Shown: piece after piece, positions 34,435-42,749 of the stretch
Position numbering within the stretch: position 1 is the stretch's first letter
Layout: each line of letters begins with the position of its first letter
DNA from: Burkholderiales bacterium
Lineage (GTDB): Bacteria; Pseudomonadota; Gammaproteobacteria; Burkholderiales; Burkholderiaceae_A
NCBI GenBank assembly: GCA_027486725.1
Contig: JAIXOP010000015.1
Span: 124,001 to 188,000, forward strand
Direction: 5' to 3'
DNA length: 64,000 bases
Position numbers and translations under genes: made by a program
Notes under the pieces: generated by a model
What the model was told of the DNA's origin: nothing
The model's database searches: none
Seen by the model: only the letters and a program-made list of their open reading frames with translations

Positions 34435-35543
34435 TACGCCTGCTCCCCAAATTGAATGCGTGGGTCCACCCAGACATACATCAGGTCGTTCACCAGCCGC
34501 GCCACCAGGGCCAGAAGACTGAAGAAAAAGAGGGAGCCCATCACCACGGGGTAGTCCCGGCGGACAACCGCCTCGTAGGACATCAGGCCCAGGCCGTCGA
34601 GCGAAAAGAGGGTCTCGATCAGCAGGCTGCCCGTGAAAAATGCACCCACGAAGGCGGCGGGGAACCCAGTGACGATGGGGATCAACGCATTGCGCAAGAC
34701 ATGGCGCCAGAGCACCTCCCGCTCCGAGAGGCCCTTGGCGCGGGCCGTCAGCACATATTGCTTGCGAATCTCCTCGAGCATGGCCCCCTTGGTCAGCAGG
34801 GTCACCACCGCAAAGCTGCCCACCGCCAGGCAGATGAGCGGCAGCACCAGATGCCAGGCGACATCCAGTGCCTTGCCAATCAGGCTGAGGCTCTCGAAGT
34901 CGTCGCTGGTCAGGCCGCGCAACGGAAAGATCTGAACGAAGGTGCCGCCGCCAAACAACACCAGGAGCACCACACCCAAGACAAAGCCCGGCAGGGCATA
35001 GCCCACCAGCACCAGCATGCTGGTGGTCACATCAAAGCGGCTGCCATGGCGGACCGCCTTGGCAATGCCCAGCGGCACGGAGATGCTGTAGGTCAGCAAA
35101 AAAGTGAGTAGGCCCAGACTGGCCGACACGGGCAGCTTTTCTTGAATCAGATCCCAGACGCCCTTGTTGTAGAAAAAACTCTGACCCAAATCGAACTGCA
35201 GAAAGCCCACGACCATATCGAAGAATCGCTCGTGGACTGGCTTGTCAAAGCCATAGAGGGCACGAATCTCGGCGAGCTGCTTGTCGTCCAAACCCACATG
35301 GCCGCGGTAAATGCCGCCACCGCCGCCGCCACCCCCACCACCGTCGCCGGCGGCCGAACCCCCCGGAATGCCGAGGCCTGCGCCCTGCCCTGGCCCGCCC
35401 CCTCCGTCTTTGAGGGCCTGCACCATTTGCTCCACCGGCCCTCCGGGAACGAACTGGATGAGCACAAAGGCCACCAGCAGGATGCCAAACAGGGTGGGCA
35501 CCAGCAGCAGCAGACGACGAAGGATGTAGAGGCCGATCGACAA
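34434..35543 (-). CDS. yejB: Peptide ABC importer permease (YejB-like) with poly-glycine loop
   Basis: YejB is the first membrane subunit. The TTG at 35543 lies 1 base after the yejA stop with a GGGGGA site upstream, giving 369 residues starting LSIGLYILRRLLLLVPTLFG. Family blocks include PGGPVEQMV, RYGFDKP-like ALYGFDKPVHERFF, and the ATPase-contact loop YVLTARAKGLSEREVLWRHV. The periplasmic loop that in E. coli is Gly-rich here contains GGGGPGQG and an uninterrupted run of ten Gly near residue 70. Confidence 0.94.
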   Translation of the reverse strand: MSIGLYILRRLLLLVPTLFGILLVAFVLIQFVPGGPVEQMVQALKDGGGGPGQGAGLGIPGGSAAGDGGGGGGGGGGIYRGHVGLDDKQLAEIRALYGFDKPVHERFFDMVVGFLQFDLGQSFFYNKGVWDLIQEKLPVSASLGLLTFLLTYSISVPLGIAKAVRHGSRFDVTTSMLVLVGYALPGFVLGVVLLVLFGGGTFVQIFPLRGLTSDDFESLSLIGKALDVAWHLVLPLICLAVGSFAVVTLLTKGAMLEEIRKQYVLTARAKGLSEREVLWRHVLRNALIPIVTGFPAAFVGAFFTGSLLIETLFSLDGLGLMSYEAVVRRDYPVVMGSLFFFSLLALVARLVNDLMYVWVDPRIQFGEQA

Positions 35544-35544
35544 A

Positions 35545-37491
35545 TCAGTTTCCCCCTGCGCGGGGCCACCAGCCCGTGGCAATGGCCCACTCCTCAGAGC
35601 CGTAGTACTTGGGCAGGGTCTTGGGCAGCTGCAGATCGCTGCGGTAGGCCACCCGATGCACCCGGTTGAACCAATTCGGGACGGCATAGTGGCCGTGCAG
35701 AAGAAGCCGGTCGAGCACATGGCTTGCCACCACCAGATCATCGCGGCTGCGCGCCGCGATCACTTCGGCGATGGCGGCATCGACCAGAGGGTCGCGCACC
35801 CCGGCGAAGTTGTCTTCGCCCGGGGTCTTGGCGCTGCGCTGCGTGAACCGAAAGGCCAGCTCATTGCCCGGGTTCTGCCCCGAGAGATACCAGTGAACAA
35901 TCATGTCGAAGTCGTAGGCATCGAGCCGCTGCTTGTAGAGCGAGCTGTCGGTGGCCCGCGTCTTGAGCTTGATGCCGAGCTTCTCGAGGTTCCGGGCATA
36001 GGGTGCAGCCACCCGCTCCCAGTTGCGCTGGTTGATGAGGAGCTCGATCTCAAAGACCTCGCCTCGGGCGTTGCGCAAGGCGCCATTGCGGTACGTCCAG
36101 CCCGCATCCTCCAGCAGCGCGCGGGCGCGGCGAAGGTTGTCGCGCAGGGAGTCTTCGCCATCCGTGCGCGGGGGCCGGGGGGTTGGTCCCAGAAGTGCCG
36201 CGGGCAGGGCCTTCCCAGTGCGCTCGGAGATCCTCTTGAGCAGGCGGCGCTCAGCGGCCGAGGGCGGACCATCGGGCGCGGCCAGCTCGGTGTTGCTGAA
36301 ATAGGAGTACGACCGGTCGTATTGGTTGTAGAACAACTGGCGATTCATCCACTCATAGTCCATCGCCAGCCCCAGGGCCTCGCGCACCCGCACGTCGGCG
36401 AATTTGGCCCGGCGCGTGTTGAAGAAGAAGGCCTGAAGGCCCGCAGCGTTTTCCTGCTCGAGCTCGGTTTTGGTCAGCCGCCCGGACCGAAAGGCAGGCC
36501 CGCTGTAGCTGCGCGCCCAATTTTTGGCGGTGTTCTCGTGGATGAAATCGAACTCACCCGCCTTGAAGGCCTCCAGCCGGACAAAGGCGTCTTGGTAGTA
36601 GCGCACCACCACACGATCGAAATTGAACTGGCCGCGGCGGGTCGGCAGGGACTCACCCCAGTAGTCGGCGCGGCGAACGTATTCAATATCGCGCCCAGGC
36701 TGAAACCTGCCGACCGCGTAGGGGCCCGAGGCCATCGGAATGTCGTTGATCACGGCATCGAAGGGCTTGCCCGCCAGCCACTTCTTGGAAAACACGGGCA
36801 GGCCGCCCACGATGAGATGCAATTCCCGATTCTTGCGCGCGAAGACAAAGCGCACCACGCGGTCGGAGACCACCTCGACATCCTCGACGTCGGCCAAATA
36901 GCTGCGCCACACCGGGCTCGCGCGCTTGCTCACCAACAGATCAAACGAGGCCTTCACATCCTTGGCCAGCACCGGATCGCCGTTGGAGAAGCGCGCCTTG
37001 GGGTGTAGGCGAAATGCCACCGAAAGACCATCGGGCGCCAGGGCCATGCCGTTGGCCAGCAGTCCATAGACGCTCGCGGGCTCATCCAGGCTGGCAATGG
37101 TCAGCGACTCAAAGACCAGCTCGGTCAGAAAACGCGGGGAGGTGCCCTTGAGGGTGAAGGGATTGAGCTTGTCGAAGCTGCCCATGGCGGCCAGGCGAAA
37201 GGTGCCCCCGCGTTGGGCATTGGGGTCCACATAGTCGAAATGACGAAACTCCACGCCCGGCTCGACATACTTGGGCGTCTCGCCCAGGCCAAAGGCAGGG
37301 CGAAACGCAAAACTTTCCATGGCCTCGGCCGAGAGCTCCTTGGGCGGCTCTGCCAGGTCGCTCTGGGGGGGCTCCTGGGCCAGGACCATCGTTGAGACAC
37401 CCAGCATGGTGGCAAGGACCAACAGCCATGCCGCCCGCAGGGCCAGCTGGGGCAGCGGAACCGTCTGCAGGAGACTCGGAGAGGGGGGCAT
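35545..37491 (-). CDS. yejA: Peptide ABC importer substrate-binding protein (YejA-like)
   Basis: YejA is the periplasmic binding protein of the SBP_bac_5 family. The ATG at 37491 gives 648 residues with a long signal peptide (hydrophobic [20 protein letters not shown], cut near VLAQ). The mature protein has the family start [20 protein letters not shown], then [31 protein letters not shown] and a C-terminal [15 protein letters not shown]. It is a little longer than E. coli YejA. It heads the operon and is divergent from fabI; the 96-base space shows no clear promoter. Confidence 0.93.
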   Translation of the reverse strand: MPPSPSLLQTVPLPQLALRAAWLLVLATMLGVSTMVLAQEPPQSDLAEPPKELSAEAMESFAFRPAFGLGETPKYVEPGVEFRHFDYVDPNAQRGGTFRLAAMGSFDKLNPFTLKGTSPRFLTELVFESLTIASLDEPASVYGLLANGMALAPDGLSVAFRLHPKARFSNGDPVLAKDVKASFDLLVSKRASPVWRSYLADVEDVEVVSDRVVRFVFARKNRELHLIVGGLPVFSKKWLAGKPFDAVINDIPMASGPYAVGRFQPGRDIEYVRRADYWGESLPTRRGQFNFDRVVVRYYQDAFVRLEAFKAGEFDFIHENTAKNWARSYSGPAFRSGRLTKTELEQENAAGLQAFFFNTRRAKFADVRVREALGLAMDYEWMNRQLFYNQYDRSYSYFSNTELAAPDGPPSAAERRLLKRISERTGKALPAALLGPTPRPPRTDGEDSLRDNLRRARALLEDAGWTYRNGALRNARGEVFEIELLINQRNWERVAAPYARNLEKLGIKLKTRATDSSLYKQRLDAYDFDMIVHWYLSGQNPGNELAFRFTQRSAKTPGEDNFAGVRDPLVDAAIAEVIAARSRDDLVVASHVLDRLLLHGHYAVPNWFNRVHRVAYRSDLQLPKTLPKYYGSEEWAIATGWWPRAGGN

Positions 37492-37587
37492 GCTGGGGAG
37501 TTTAAACTGCACCCGACGGGCAACAGACAACACCGCGTCGACCAACGCGCCCATGCCCACCCCAAACCCTATTTTCTGGAGCGCTTC

Positions 37588-38373
37588 ATGGGTTTTCTCG
37601 CCGGCAAGAAAATTCTCATCACTGGCCTGCTGTCCAACCGATCCATCGCCTATGGCATTGCCCGGGCCTGCGCGCAGCAAGGCGCCGAGCTCGCGTTCAC
37701 GTATCAGAACGAGCGCTTTGAGGAGCGGATCAAAGAAATGGCGGCCGAGTTCGGCAGCAGCCTCTGCTTTCCCTGCGATGTGGAGAACGATGCAGAGATC
37801 GACGCACTGATGGCGGGCCTGAACACCCAGTGGGGCGGGCTCGATGGTCTGGTGCATGCCATCGCCTTTGCCCCCCGCGAGGCCATCGCCGGGGACTTCC
37901 TGGAGGGCCTCTCGCGGGAGGCCTTCCGCACGGCCCACGAGGTGTCGGCCTACAGCTTCCCGGCGCTGGCCAAGGCGGCGCTGCCGCTCATGGAGGGACG
38001 CAAGTCGGCACTGCTGACCCTCTCCTACCTGGGCGCTGTCCGCACCGTGCCGGCCTACAACACCATGGGTCTGGCCAAGGCGAGCCTCGAGGCCGCGGTG
38101 CGCTACACGGCCGCAAGCCTTGGCCCCAAGGGCATTCGGGTCAATGGCGTTTCGGCCGGCCCGATCAAAACCCTGGCGGCCAGCGGCATCAAAGGCTTCT
38201 CGCACATGCTCTCCCTCGTGGAAAAGACCGCGCCCCTGCGGCGCAATGTCACGATTGAGGACGTGGGCAATGTCTGCGCCTTTTTGCTGTCGGACCTCGC
38301 CGCGGGCGTGACAGGTGAGATCACCTACGTCGATGGCGGCTTCTCCACGATGGCGTTCGGCCAGGGCGAGTAG
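37588..38373 (+). CDS. fabI: Enoyl-[acyl-carrier-protein] reductase FabI
   Basis: FabI performs the NADH-dependent last reduction of each fatty-acid elongation cycle. The 261-residue product starts with [19 protein letters not shown], a modified nucleotide-binding loop specific to FabI, and has the catalytic set Tyr147, Tyr157 and Lys164 in [19 protein letters not shown], with the Y-x6-K spacing of FabI rather than ordinary dehydrogenases. [17 protein letters not shown] follows. Length is normal. The ATG has GGAG 7 bases upstream. A SenB-like gene starts 37 bases downstream. Confidence 0.97.
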   Translation: MGFLAGKKILITGLLSNRSIAYGIARACAQQGAELAFTYQNERFEERIKEMAAEFGSSLCFPCDVENDAEIDALMAGLNTQWGGLDGLVHAIAFAPREAIAGDFLEGLSREAFRTAHEVSAYSFPALAKAALPLMEGRKSALLTLSYLGAVRTVPAYNTMGLAKASLEAAVRYTAASLGPKGIRVNGVSAGPIKTLAASGIKGFSHMLSLVEKTAPLRRNVTIEDVGNVCAFLLSDLAAGVTGEITYVDGGFSTMAFGQGE

Positions 38374-38410
38374 GCCCCGAGGCGGAGCTGAATTGAAGCG
38401 GACCAGCGCC

Positions 38411-39541
38411 ATGGCTGCGTCGGGTCTCGTCATCACCAGCCCCACGGGCCAGGGTGCTCAGACCGGCAATTGGCACACGGCCGCCCGCTACCAGCGGCTG
38501 CTGCACACCGCTGGGATTTCCAGCTCGATCTGGGTGCTCGATCGCGACGACGACCCCGCCCGATCCTGGGCCCAGCAGTCCTGGACCGACGTGGAGGGAC
38601 GCCCGGTGCATCCCTGCGCTGCCCTCGTCCTGCACGCAGGCCGTGGCTCGGCCGTGGCCACCTGGCTTCACCAGGCCAAAGCCATGCCTCTGGGGGTGGT
38701 CGTCACCGGGACCGACCTCTATCGCGACCTCCAGGCCCCGGGGCCCGCCATGGATGCCTGCCTGCGCTCGCTCGAGCTGGCCCAGCGGATTGTCTGCCTG
38801 CAGGCCCGCGCGGCCGAAGAGCTCGGCGAGCGGTTTCCCAATTGGATGCCGCGGCTGCGGGTCATTCCCCAGACGGTGGAGCCTGTGGCCGAGGCCGCTC
38901 GTGCAAAGGCTTGGTCGCCGGCAGAGCCCGCACTGCGTCTTCTGGTCAGCGGGCACATTCGGCCCGAAAAGGATCCACTCACGGCCTTGGATGGGGTGCT
39001 TCGGGCCGCCGACCGGCACCCCGAAGTCTCCATGCAGCTTGCCCATGTGGGCGGCGCCCTCGATGCGAACCTCTCCGCACAGCTCCACGAGCGGGCGCAG
39101 GCCCACCCCGAGCGCATCCGCATGCTCGGGCGGGTCAGCCAGGCCCAGAGTCGGGGCTTGATGGCCGCAGCCCACCTGTTGATCCAGCCCTCGCGCATGG
39201 AGGGCGGTGCCTTGGTGGTCTCAGAGGCCTGTGCCGTCGGCCTGCCCGTCCTGGCCAGCCGTGTGGCCGGCCACCAAGGCCTCCTGGGCGATGACTATCC
39301 TGGATTCTTCAAGGCCGGCTCGCCCGACGATCTCGCGCGGGTGCTGCACCGATGGATTGTGGAGCCGGAGTTCCGGGCCGCGGTGATGCAGGCCCTCCAG
39401 CGCGCTGCCCCCGCCCTCACCTCGCCACGGCTGGAGGCCGCTCAAATCTCGGCCATCGCCCATCACCTATTGAGTCTGGCCAGCCAAAGCCCCAGTCGTG
39501 ACCATTCTGCCCGCCCTGCCCCCAAGGGAGACCAGTGTTGA
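38411..39541 (+). CDS. senB: SenB-family glycosyltransferase (selenosugar synthase-like, TIGR04348)
   Basis: Family members make a selenosugar from selenophosphate and a nucleotide sugar in selenoneine synthesis. From the ATG at 38411 the product is 376 residues, with no signal or membrane helix. Family landmarks by eye: [17 protein letters not shown] near residue 20, a LHAGRGS segment near 75, [12 protein letters not shown] (residues 96-107), [31 protein letters not shown] (181-195), and the GT4-type acceptor block with [19 protein letters not shown] and [13 protein letters not shown]. SenA (EgtB-like) and SenC/SelD-like partners are not beside it; it lies between fabI and thyA and shares one base with the thyA start (TGATG). 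Family placement is fairly secure; whether it makes selenoneine here is unknown. Confidence 0.72.
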   Translation: MAASGLVITSPTGQGAQTGNWHTAARYQRLLHTAGISSSIWVLDRDDDPARSWAQQSWTDVEGRPVHPCAALVLHAGRGSAVATWLHQAKAMPLGVVVTGTDLYRDLQAPGPAMDACLRSLELAQRIVCLQARAAEELGERFPNWMPRLRVIPQTVEPVAEAARAKAWSPAEPALRLLVSGHIRPEKDPLTALDGVLRAADRHPEVSMQLAHVGGALDANLSAQLHERAQAHPERIRMLGRVSQAQSRGLMAAAHLLIQPSRMEGGALVVSEACAVGLPVLASRVAGHQGLLGDDYPGFFKAGSPDDLARVLHRWIVEPEFRAAVMQALQRAAPALTSPRLEAAQISAIAHHLLSLASQSPSRDHSARPAPKGDQC

Positions 39542-40431
39542 TGAACCCTTCCAACAACCCCTCGCCCAGCCTCGACAGCCGCGGCCCAGCCAGCGCCGAG
39601 GTCCAATACCTTCGGCTGCTGCAGGAGCTTTTGGACCACGGGGATGAGCGCGGCGACCGCACCGGCACGGGCACACGCTCCCTCTTTGGCCGAATGATTC
39701 GCCACGACCTCGCCCAGGGCTTTCCGCTGCTCACGACCAAAAAGCTGCACATCAAAAGCATCGTGGTCGAGCTGCTGTGGTTCTTGCGCGGAGACACCAA
39801 CATCGCCTTTCTGCGCGAGCACGGCGTCACCATCTGGGACGAGTGGGCCACCCCCGAGGGCGAGCTCGGTCCGGTCTACGGGGCCCAGTGGCGGCATTGG
39901 CCAGGGGCCGATGGCCAGACCTACGACCAGGTGGCAGCCCTCGTTGCAGGGCTGCGTGCCCGACCCGAGAGCCGCAGGCACATCATCAATGCTTGGAACG
40001 TGGCGCTGCTGCCCGACGAGCGGCTCGCGCCCGAGGCCAATGCTGCCCAGGGCAAGATGGCTCTGCCGCCCTGCCATGTGATGTATCAGTTCTATGTCAG
40101 CCGTGGGCGCCTGTCGTGCATGCTGACCCAGCGCAGCGCCGACATCTTTTTGGGCGTGCCCTTCAACCTAGCTTCGGTCTCGTTTCTGACCTGCATGCTG
40201 GCCCAGCAGCTCGATCTCCTGCCTGGCGAGATCGTGCACAGCTTTGGAGACCTGCACCTCTACGCCAATCATGTGGTGCAGGCCCAGGAGCAGCTCGCCC
40301 GGACGCCGCGCACCCTGCCGCGGCTGGTGCTCGCCCGCCGGCCCGAGAGCGTTTTTGACTACCGGCTGGAGGACTTTGCCATCGAAGGCTACGACCCCCA
40401 CCCCAGCATCAAGGCGCCGATCGCGAAGTAG
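39541..40431 (+). CDS. thyA: Thymidylate synthase ThyA
   Basis: ThyA methylates dUMP to dTMP using methylenetetrahydrofolate. From the ATG at 39541 it has 296 residues; GTG and TTG codons just upstream are possible starts too, since the GGGAG site at 39526-39530 is spaced 4, 7 and 10 bases from the three. Catalytic Cys178 sits in [48 protein letters not shown] and [10 protein letters not shown] are textbook. Its last 23 bases overlap the end of the CbiX-like gene on the other strand. folA and dcd lie further right. Confidence 0.97.
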   Translation: MNPSNNPSPSLDSRGPASAEVQYLRLLQELLDHGDERGDRTGTGTRSLFGRMIRHDLAQGFPLLTTKKLHIKSIVVELLWFLRGDTNIAFLREHGVTIWDEWATPEGELGPVYGAQWRHWPGADGQTYDQVAALVAGLRARPESRRHIINAWNVALLPDERLAPEANAAQGKMALPPCHVMYQFYVSRGRLSCMLTQRSADIFLGVPFNLASVSFLTCMLAQQLDLLPGEIVHSFGDLHLYANHVVQAQEQLARTPRTLPRLVLARRPESVFDYRLEDFAIEGYDPHPSIKAPIAK

Positions 40432-40780
40432 CCCAACGGGCGATCTCGGCCTGCATGGGTGCCGACTCGCCCATCGGGGGAAGAATCTCCACGACCAGCC
40501 CAGGGTGCTGGCTCTGCACCTCGGCAATGATGTTGGGCAGGTCCACCCTCAGGTGGTGCCCCGCTGCGAAGAACAGGGGGGCGATGCGGATGTGGCGATG
40601 GCCCTCGGCGACCCATGCCTCGAGGACTTCGGGGAGGCTGGGAGACATCAACTCCAGGAACGCAAGCTCCACCGGCGCATCGGTCTGCGCGCGAGACTGC
40701 TCCAGGATGGCATCGAAGGGAGCCCGCCAGCGGGGATCGCGGGAGCCATGGGCAAAAAGAATGGTGCAGGCTTGGGTCAT
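40409..40780 (-). CDS. Small CbiX/SirB-type chelatase domain protein
   Basis: Proteins of this family insert cobalt or iron into sirohydrochlorin. The 123-residue product is a single chelatase domain: [17 protein letters not shown] at the start with metal-ligand His11, and [18 protein letters not shown] with His75/His76 later. Single-domain proteins of this length (CbiXS type) act as dimers. No sirohaem or cobalamin genes are adjacent, so the metal is open. Its end overlaps thyA tail-to-tail. Confidence 0.88.
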   Translation of the reverse strand: MTQACTILFAHGSRDPRWRAPFDAILEQSRAQTDAPVELAFLELMSPSLPEVLEAWVAEGHRHIRIAPLFFAAGHHLRVDLPNIIAEVQSQHPGLVVEILPPMGESAPMQAEIARWATSRSAP

Positions 40781-40838
40781 GGCGCGAGTCTAGGTGAAAC
40801 AGGCCCCCGAATCCCCGCTTTTCGTCGAATTGACCTCG

Positions 40839-40855
40839 GTTTGTCTAGGACAAAC
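40839..40855. promoter_or_regulatory. Perfect inverted repeat upstream of the PAS chemoreceptor gene
   Basis: GTTTGTC-TAG-GACAAAC is a perfect 7-bp inverted repeat with a 3-base spacer, 42 bases before the receptor start, in the 116-base gap between the divergent CbiX-like and receptor genes. Its size and place suit a repressor or activator dimer site. No regulator family can be named from it. The rest of the gap has a ribosome site (GGGGAG) before 40897 and nothing else clear. Confidence 0.5.
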
Positions 40856-40896
40856 TGACCCGCAAGCAACTTTTCCAACGCGGGGAGACCAAGGCA

Positions 40897-42576
40897 ATGC
40901 TCGGATTCATTTCACTGGGGGGCAGCGCAAGCCAGGCGCAGAGCGCCCTCGATCAGTCGATCGATGCGGTGGTCACCATCGATTCCAAAAACACGGTTGT
41001 CTTCTACAACGCGGCCGCCGAACGGCTCTGGGGCTACCCCCGCGACCAGGTGATCGGTCAGAACGTCAAGATGCTGGTGCCGATGCAGTGGCAGTCCCAG
41101 CACGACAGCCTGGTGAATCGCCACCGCAACGGGGGCGAAGACCGGATCGTGGGCACCAGCCGTGAGGTACCCCTGGAATGCGCCGACGGCAGCCGGAAGT
41201 GGGCCTCGCTCTCGCTCTCCAAGCTGCAGACCGCCAATGGCGTGGGCTATACCGCCTTTGTGCGCGACGTCACGAAGGAGCGCGAGCAGCGCGAGATGAT
41301 CGAGCAGACGCTCGAGCAGGCCATCGATGCCGTGGTCACCATCGATGAGAACAATGCCATCACCTTCTACAACGCCGCGGCCCAACGGCTCTGGGGATAC
41401 AGCAAGGACGAGGTGCTGGGCCAAAACGTGAAGATGCTCGTGCCGCGGGCCATCCAGGGGCAGCACGACAGCCTGGTCAATGCCAACCGAGAAACCGGGC
41501 GAGACAAGATTGTTGGCACCAGCCGGGAGGTTCAGATCGAGCGCAAGGACGGCAGTCAGCGGTGGGGCAGCCTATCGCTCTCCAAAGTCACGCTCGGCGG
41601 CCGAATCACCTACACCGCCTTCGTCAAGGATGTGACGGCCGAGGTGGAGCAGCGCGAGCAGGTCAAGCTGCTCAGCATAGTTGCCAACGGCACCGACAAT
41701 GCTGTGGCCATCTGCGGCTCCGACGGCCGCATCGACTACATCAATCCCGGCTTCTCCCGCCTCTTTGGCCACGATGTGCAGCAGGTCATGGGCCGCAAGC
41801 CCAACGAGGTGCTGGGCAGCCGCCAGACCGATGCGGGTGTGGTGGCCCAGATCAATGCCGACATCTCGGCCGGCAGCGCCTTCAGCGGCGAGATCGTCTA
41901 TGCGCACCGCTCGGGAAGCCCCATCTGGGTGTCTCTCGCGATCAACCCGATTCTCGACGAGCGGGGCCTGGTTCAGAAGCTCGTCATCGTCATGGCCGAC
42001 ATCACCCGCACCAAGCGCCAGGCGCTCGAGTTCACGGTTCGCCTGGAGGCCATCCGCGAGGCGACCTGCGTGGCCGACCTCGGGCTCGATGGTCGCCCTC
42101 TCGACATCAGCCCCGCTATGGCCAAGCTTTTGGGATCTCGGCCGCTGAGCGAGGTCTCTGGCGTGATCCAGACGGGGGTGCATCGGGCCCTGGGGGCTGC
42201 CTCCAAAGAAGTGCTGGCCCGGGGCGAGCCCGTGCAGACCGAGCTGCGCATTGAGCCGGGCGAGGGCATGGAGTCCATCCGCATCGACGCGACCTTCAGC
42301 CCCATCAACGACCTGGACGGAAAGCTGGAGAAGATCGTGATGTTCGGCACCGACGTCTCCGAGCAACGGCGCTCCATGGAGCGCATCAGCACCATCGTGG
42401 AGACGATCAACTCGCTGGCGATGCAGACCAACCTCCTGTCGCTCAACGCCGCCATCGAGGCGGCGCGGGCCGGGGATGCCGGCCGAGGCTTTGCGGTGGT
42501 CGCGGGGGAGGTGCGCAACCTCGCCGGCCGAAGCTCCGAATCGGCGCGCGAGATCGCCAGCATGCTCACCCGGTAG
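40897..42576 (+). CDS. Soluble chemoreceptor-like protein with four PAS domains, two of haem-sensor type
   Basis: The 559-residue product has no membrane segment, so it is cytoplasmic. PAS1 (about 17-128) and PAS2 (about 138-249) are near duplicates. Both resemble the FixL/DosP haem domain: FYNAAAxRLWGY, GQNVKMLVP, then a His (His69, His190) in QHDSLVN and, 20 residues on, an Arg (Arg89, Arg210) in IVGTSREV. In FixL and DosP this His binds haem iron and this Arg holds oxygen, at the same spacing; DosP's Met ligand is Thr here. PAS3 (~258-372) and PAS4 (~378-490) lack these residues. Residues ~492-559 match only the chemoreceptor signalling tip ([20 protein letters not shown] and [20 protein letters not shown]), without HAMP or long methylation helices. 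An oxygen or redox taxis role is inferred. Confidence 0.85.
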   Translation: MLGFISLGGSASQAQSALDQSIDAVVTIDSKNTVVFYNAAAERLWGYPRDQVIGQNVKMLVPMQWQSQHDSLVNRHRNGGEDRIVGTSREVPLECADGSRKWASLSLSKLQTANGVGYTAFVRDVTKEREQREMIEQTLEQAIDAVVTIDENNAITFYNAAAQRLWGYSKDEVLGQNVKMLVPRAIQGQHDSLVNANRETGRDKIVGTSREVQIERKDGSQRWGSLSLSKVTLGGRITYTAFVKDVTAEVEQREQVKLLSIVANGTDNAVAICGSDGRIDYINPGFSRLFGHDVQQVMGRKPNEVLGSRQTDAGVVAQINADISAGSAFSGEIVYAHRSGSPIWVSLAINPILDERGLVQKLVIVMADITRTKRQALEFTVRLEAIREATCVADLGLDGRPLDISPAMAKLLGSRPLSEVSGVIQTGVHRALGAASKEVLARGEPVQTELRIEPGEGMESIRIDATFSPINDLDGKLEKIVMFGTDVSEQRRSMERISTIVETINSLAMQTNLLSLNAAIEAARAGDAGRGFAVVAGEVRNLAGRSSESAREIASMLTR

Positions 42577-42670
42577 TGGCGCGCCGCCGGCCGGGCCCCG
42601 AATGGCGGGGGCCGCACACTTGGCGGCATCTGCACAGGTTGGGGCCGACGATCTCAGGGTAATTTCGCAT

Positions 42671-42708
42671 AAACGTTCGTTTGAAGGCCTCGGGTTTCTC
42701 TTTAGACT
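42671..42708 (+). promoter_or_regulatory. Possible promoter with overlapping operator for the monooxygenase operon
   Basis: An inverted repeat AAACG-TT-CGTTT (42671-42682) overlaps a possible -35 TTGAAG (42681-42686); TAGACT at 42703-42708, 16 bases away, could be the -10. Short ACGTTCGT-type palindromes are common TetR-family sites. The 173-base gap also has an AAGGAG ribosome site at 42736 just before the monooxygenase ATG. It is a weak match on its own. Confidence 0.35.
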
Positions 42709-42749
42709 GGCGGCTTGTATTCCCCCTCAGTCCACAAGGAGTTCCCCGA

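Noticed and set aside
42577-42660. Possible frameshifted remainder of the chemoreceptor domain
   Set aside because: None of the frames after 42576 shows heptad-rich or receptor-like sequence, so the early stop seems genuine.
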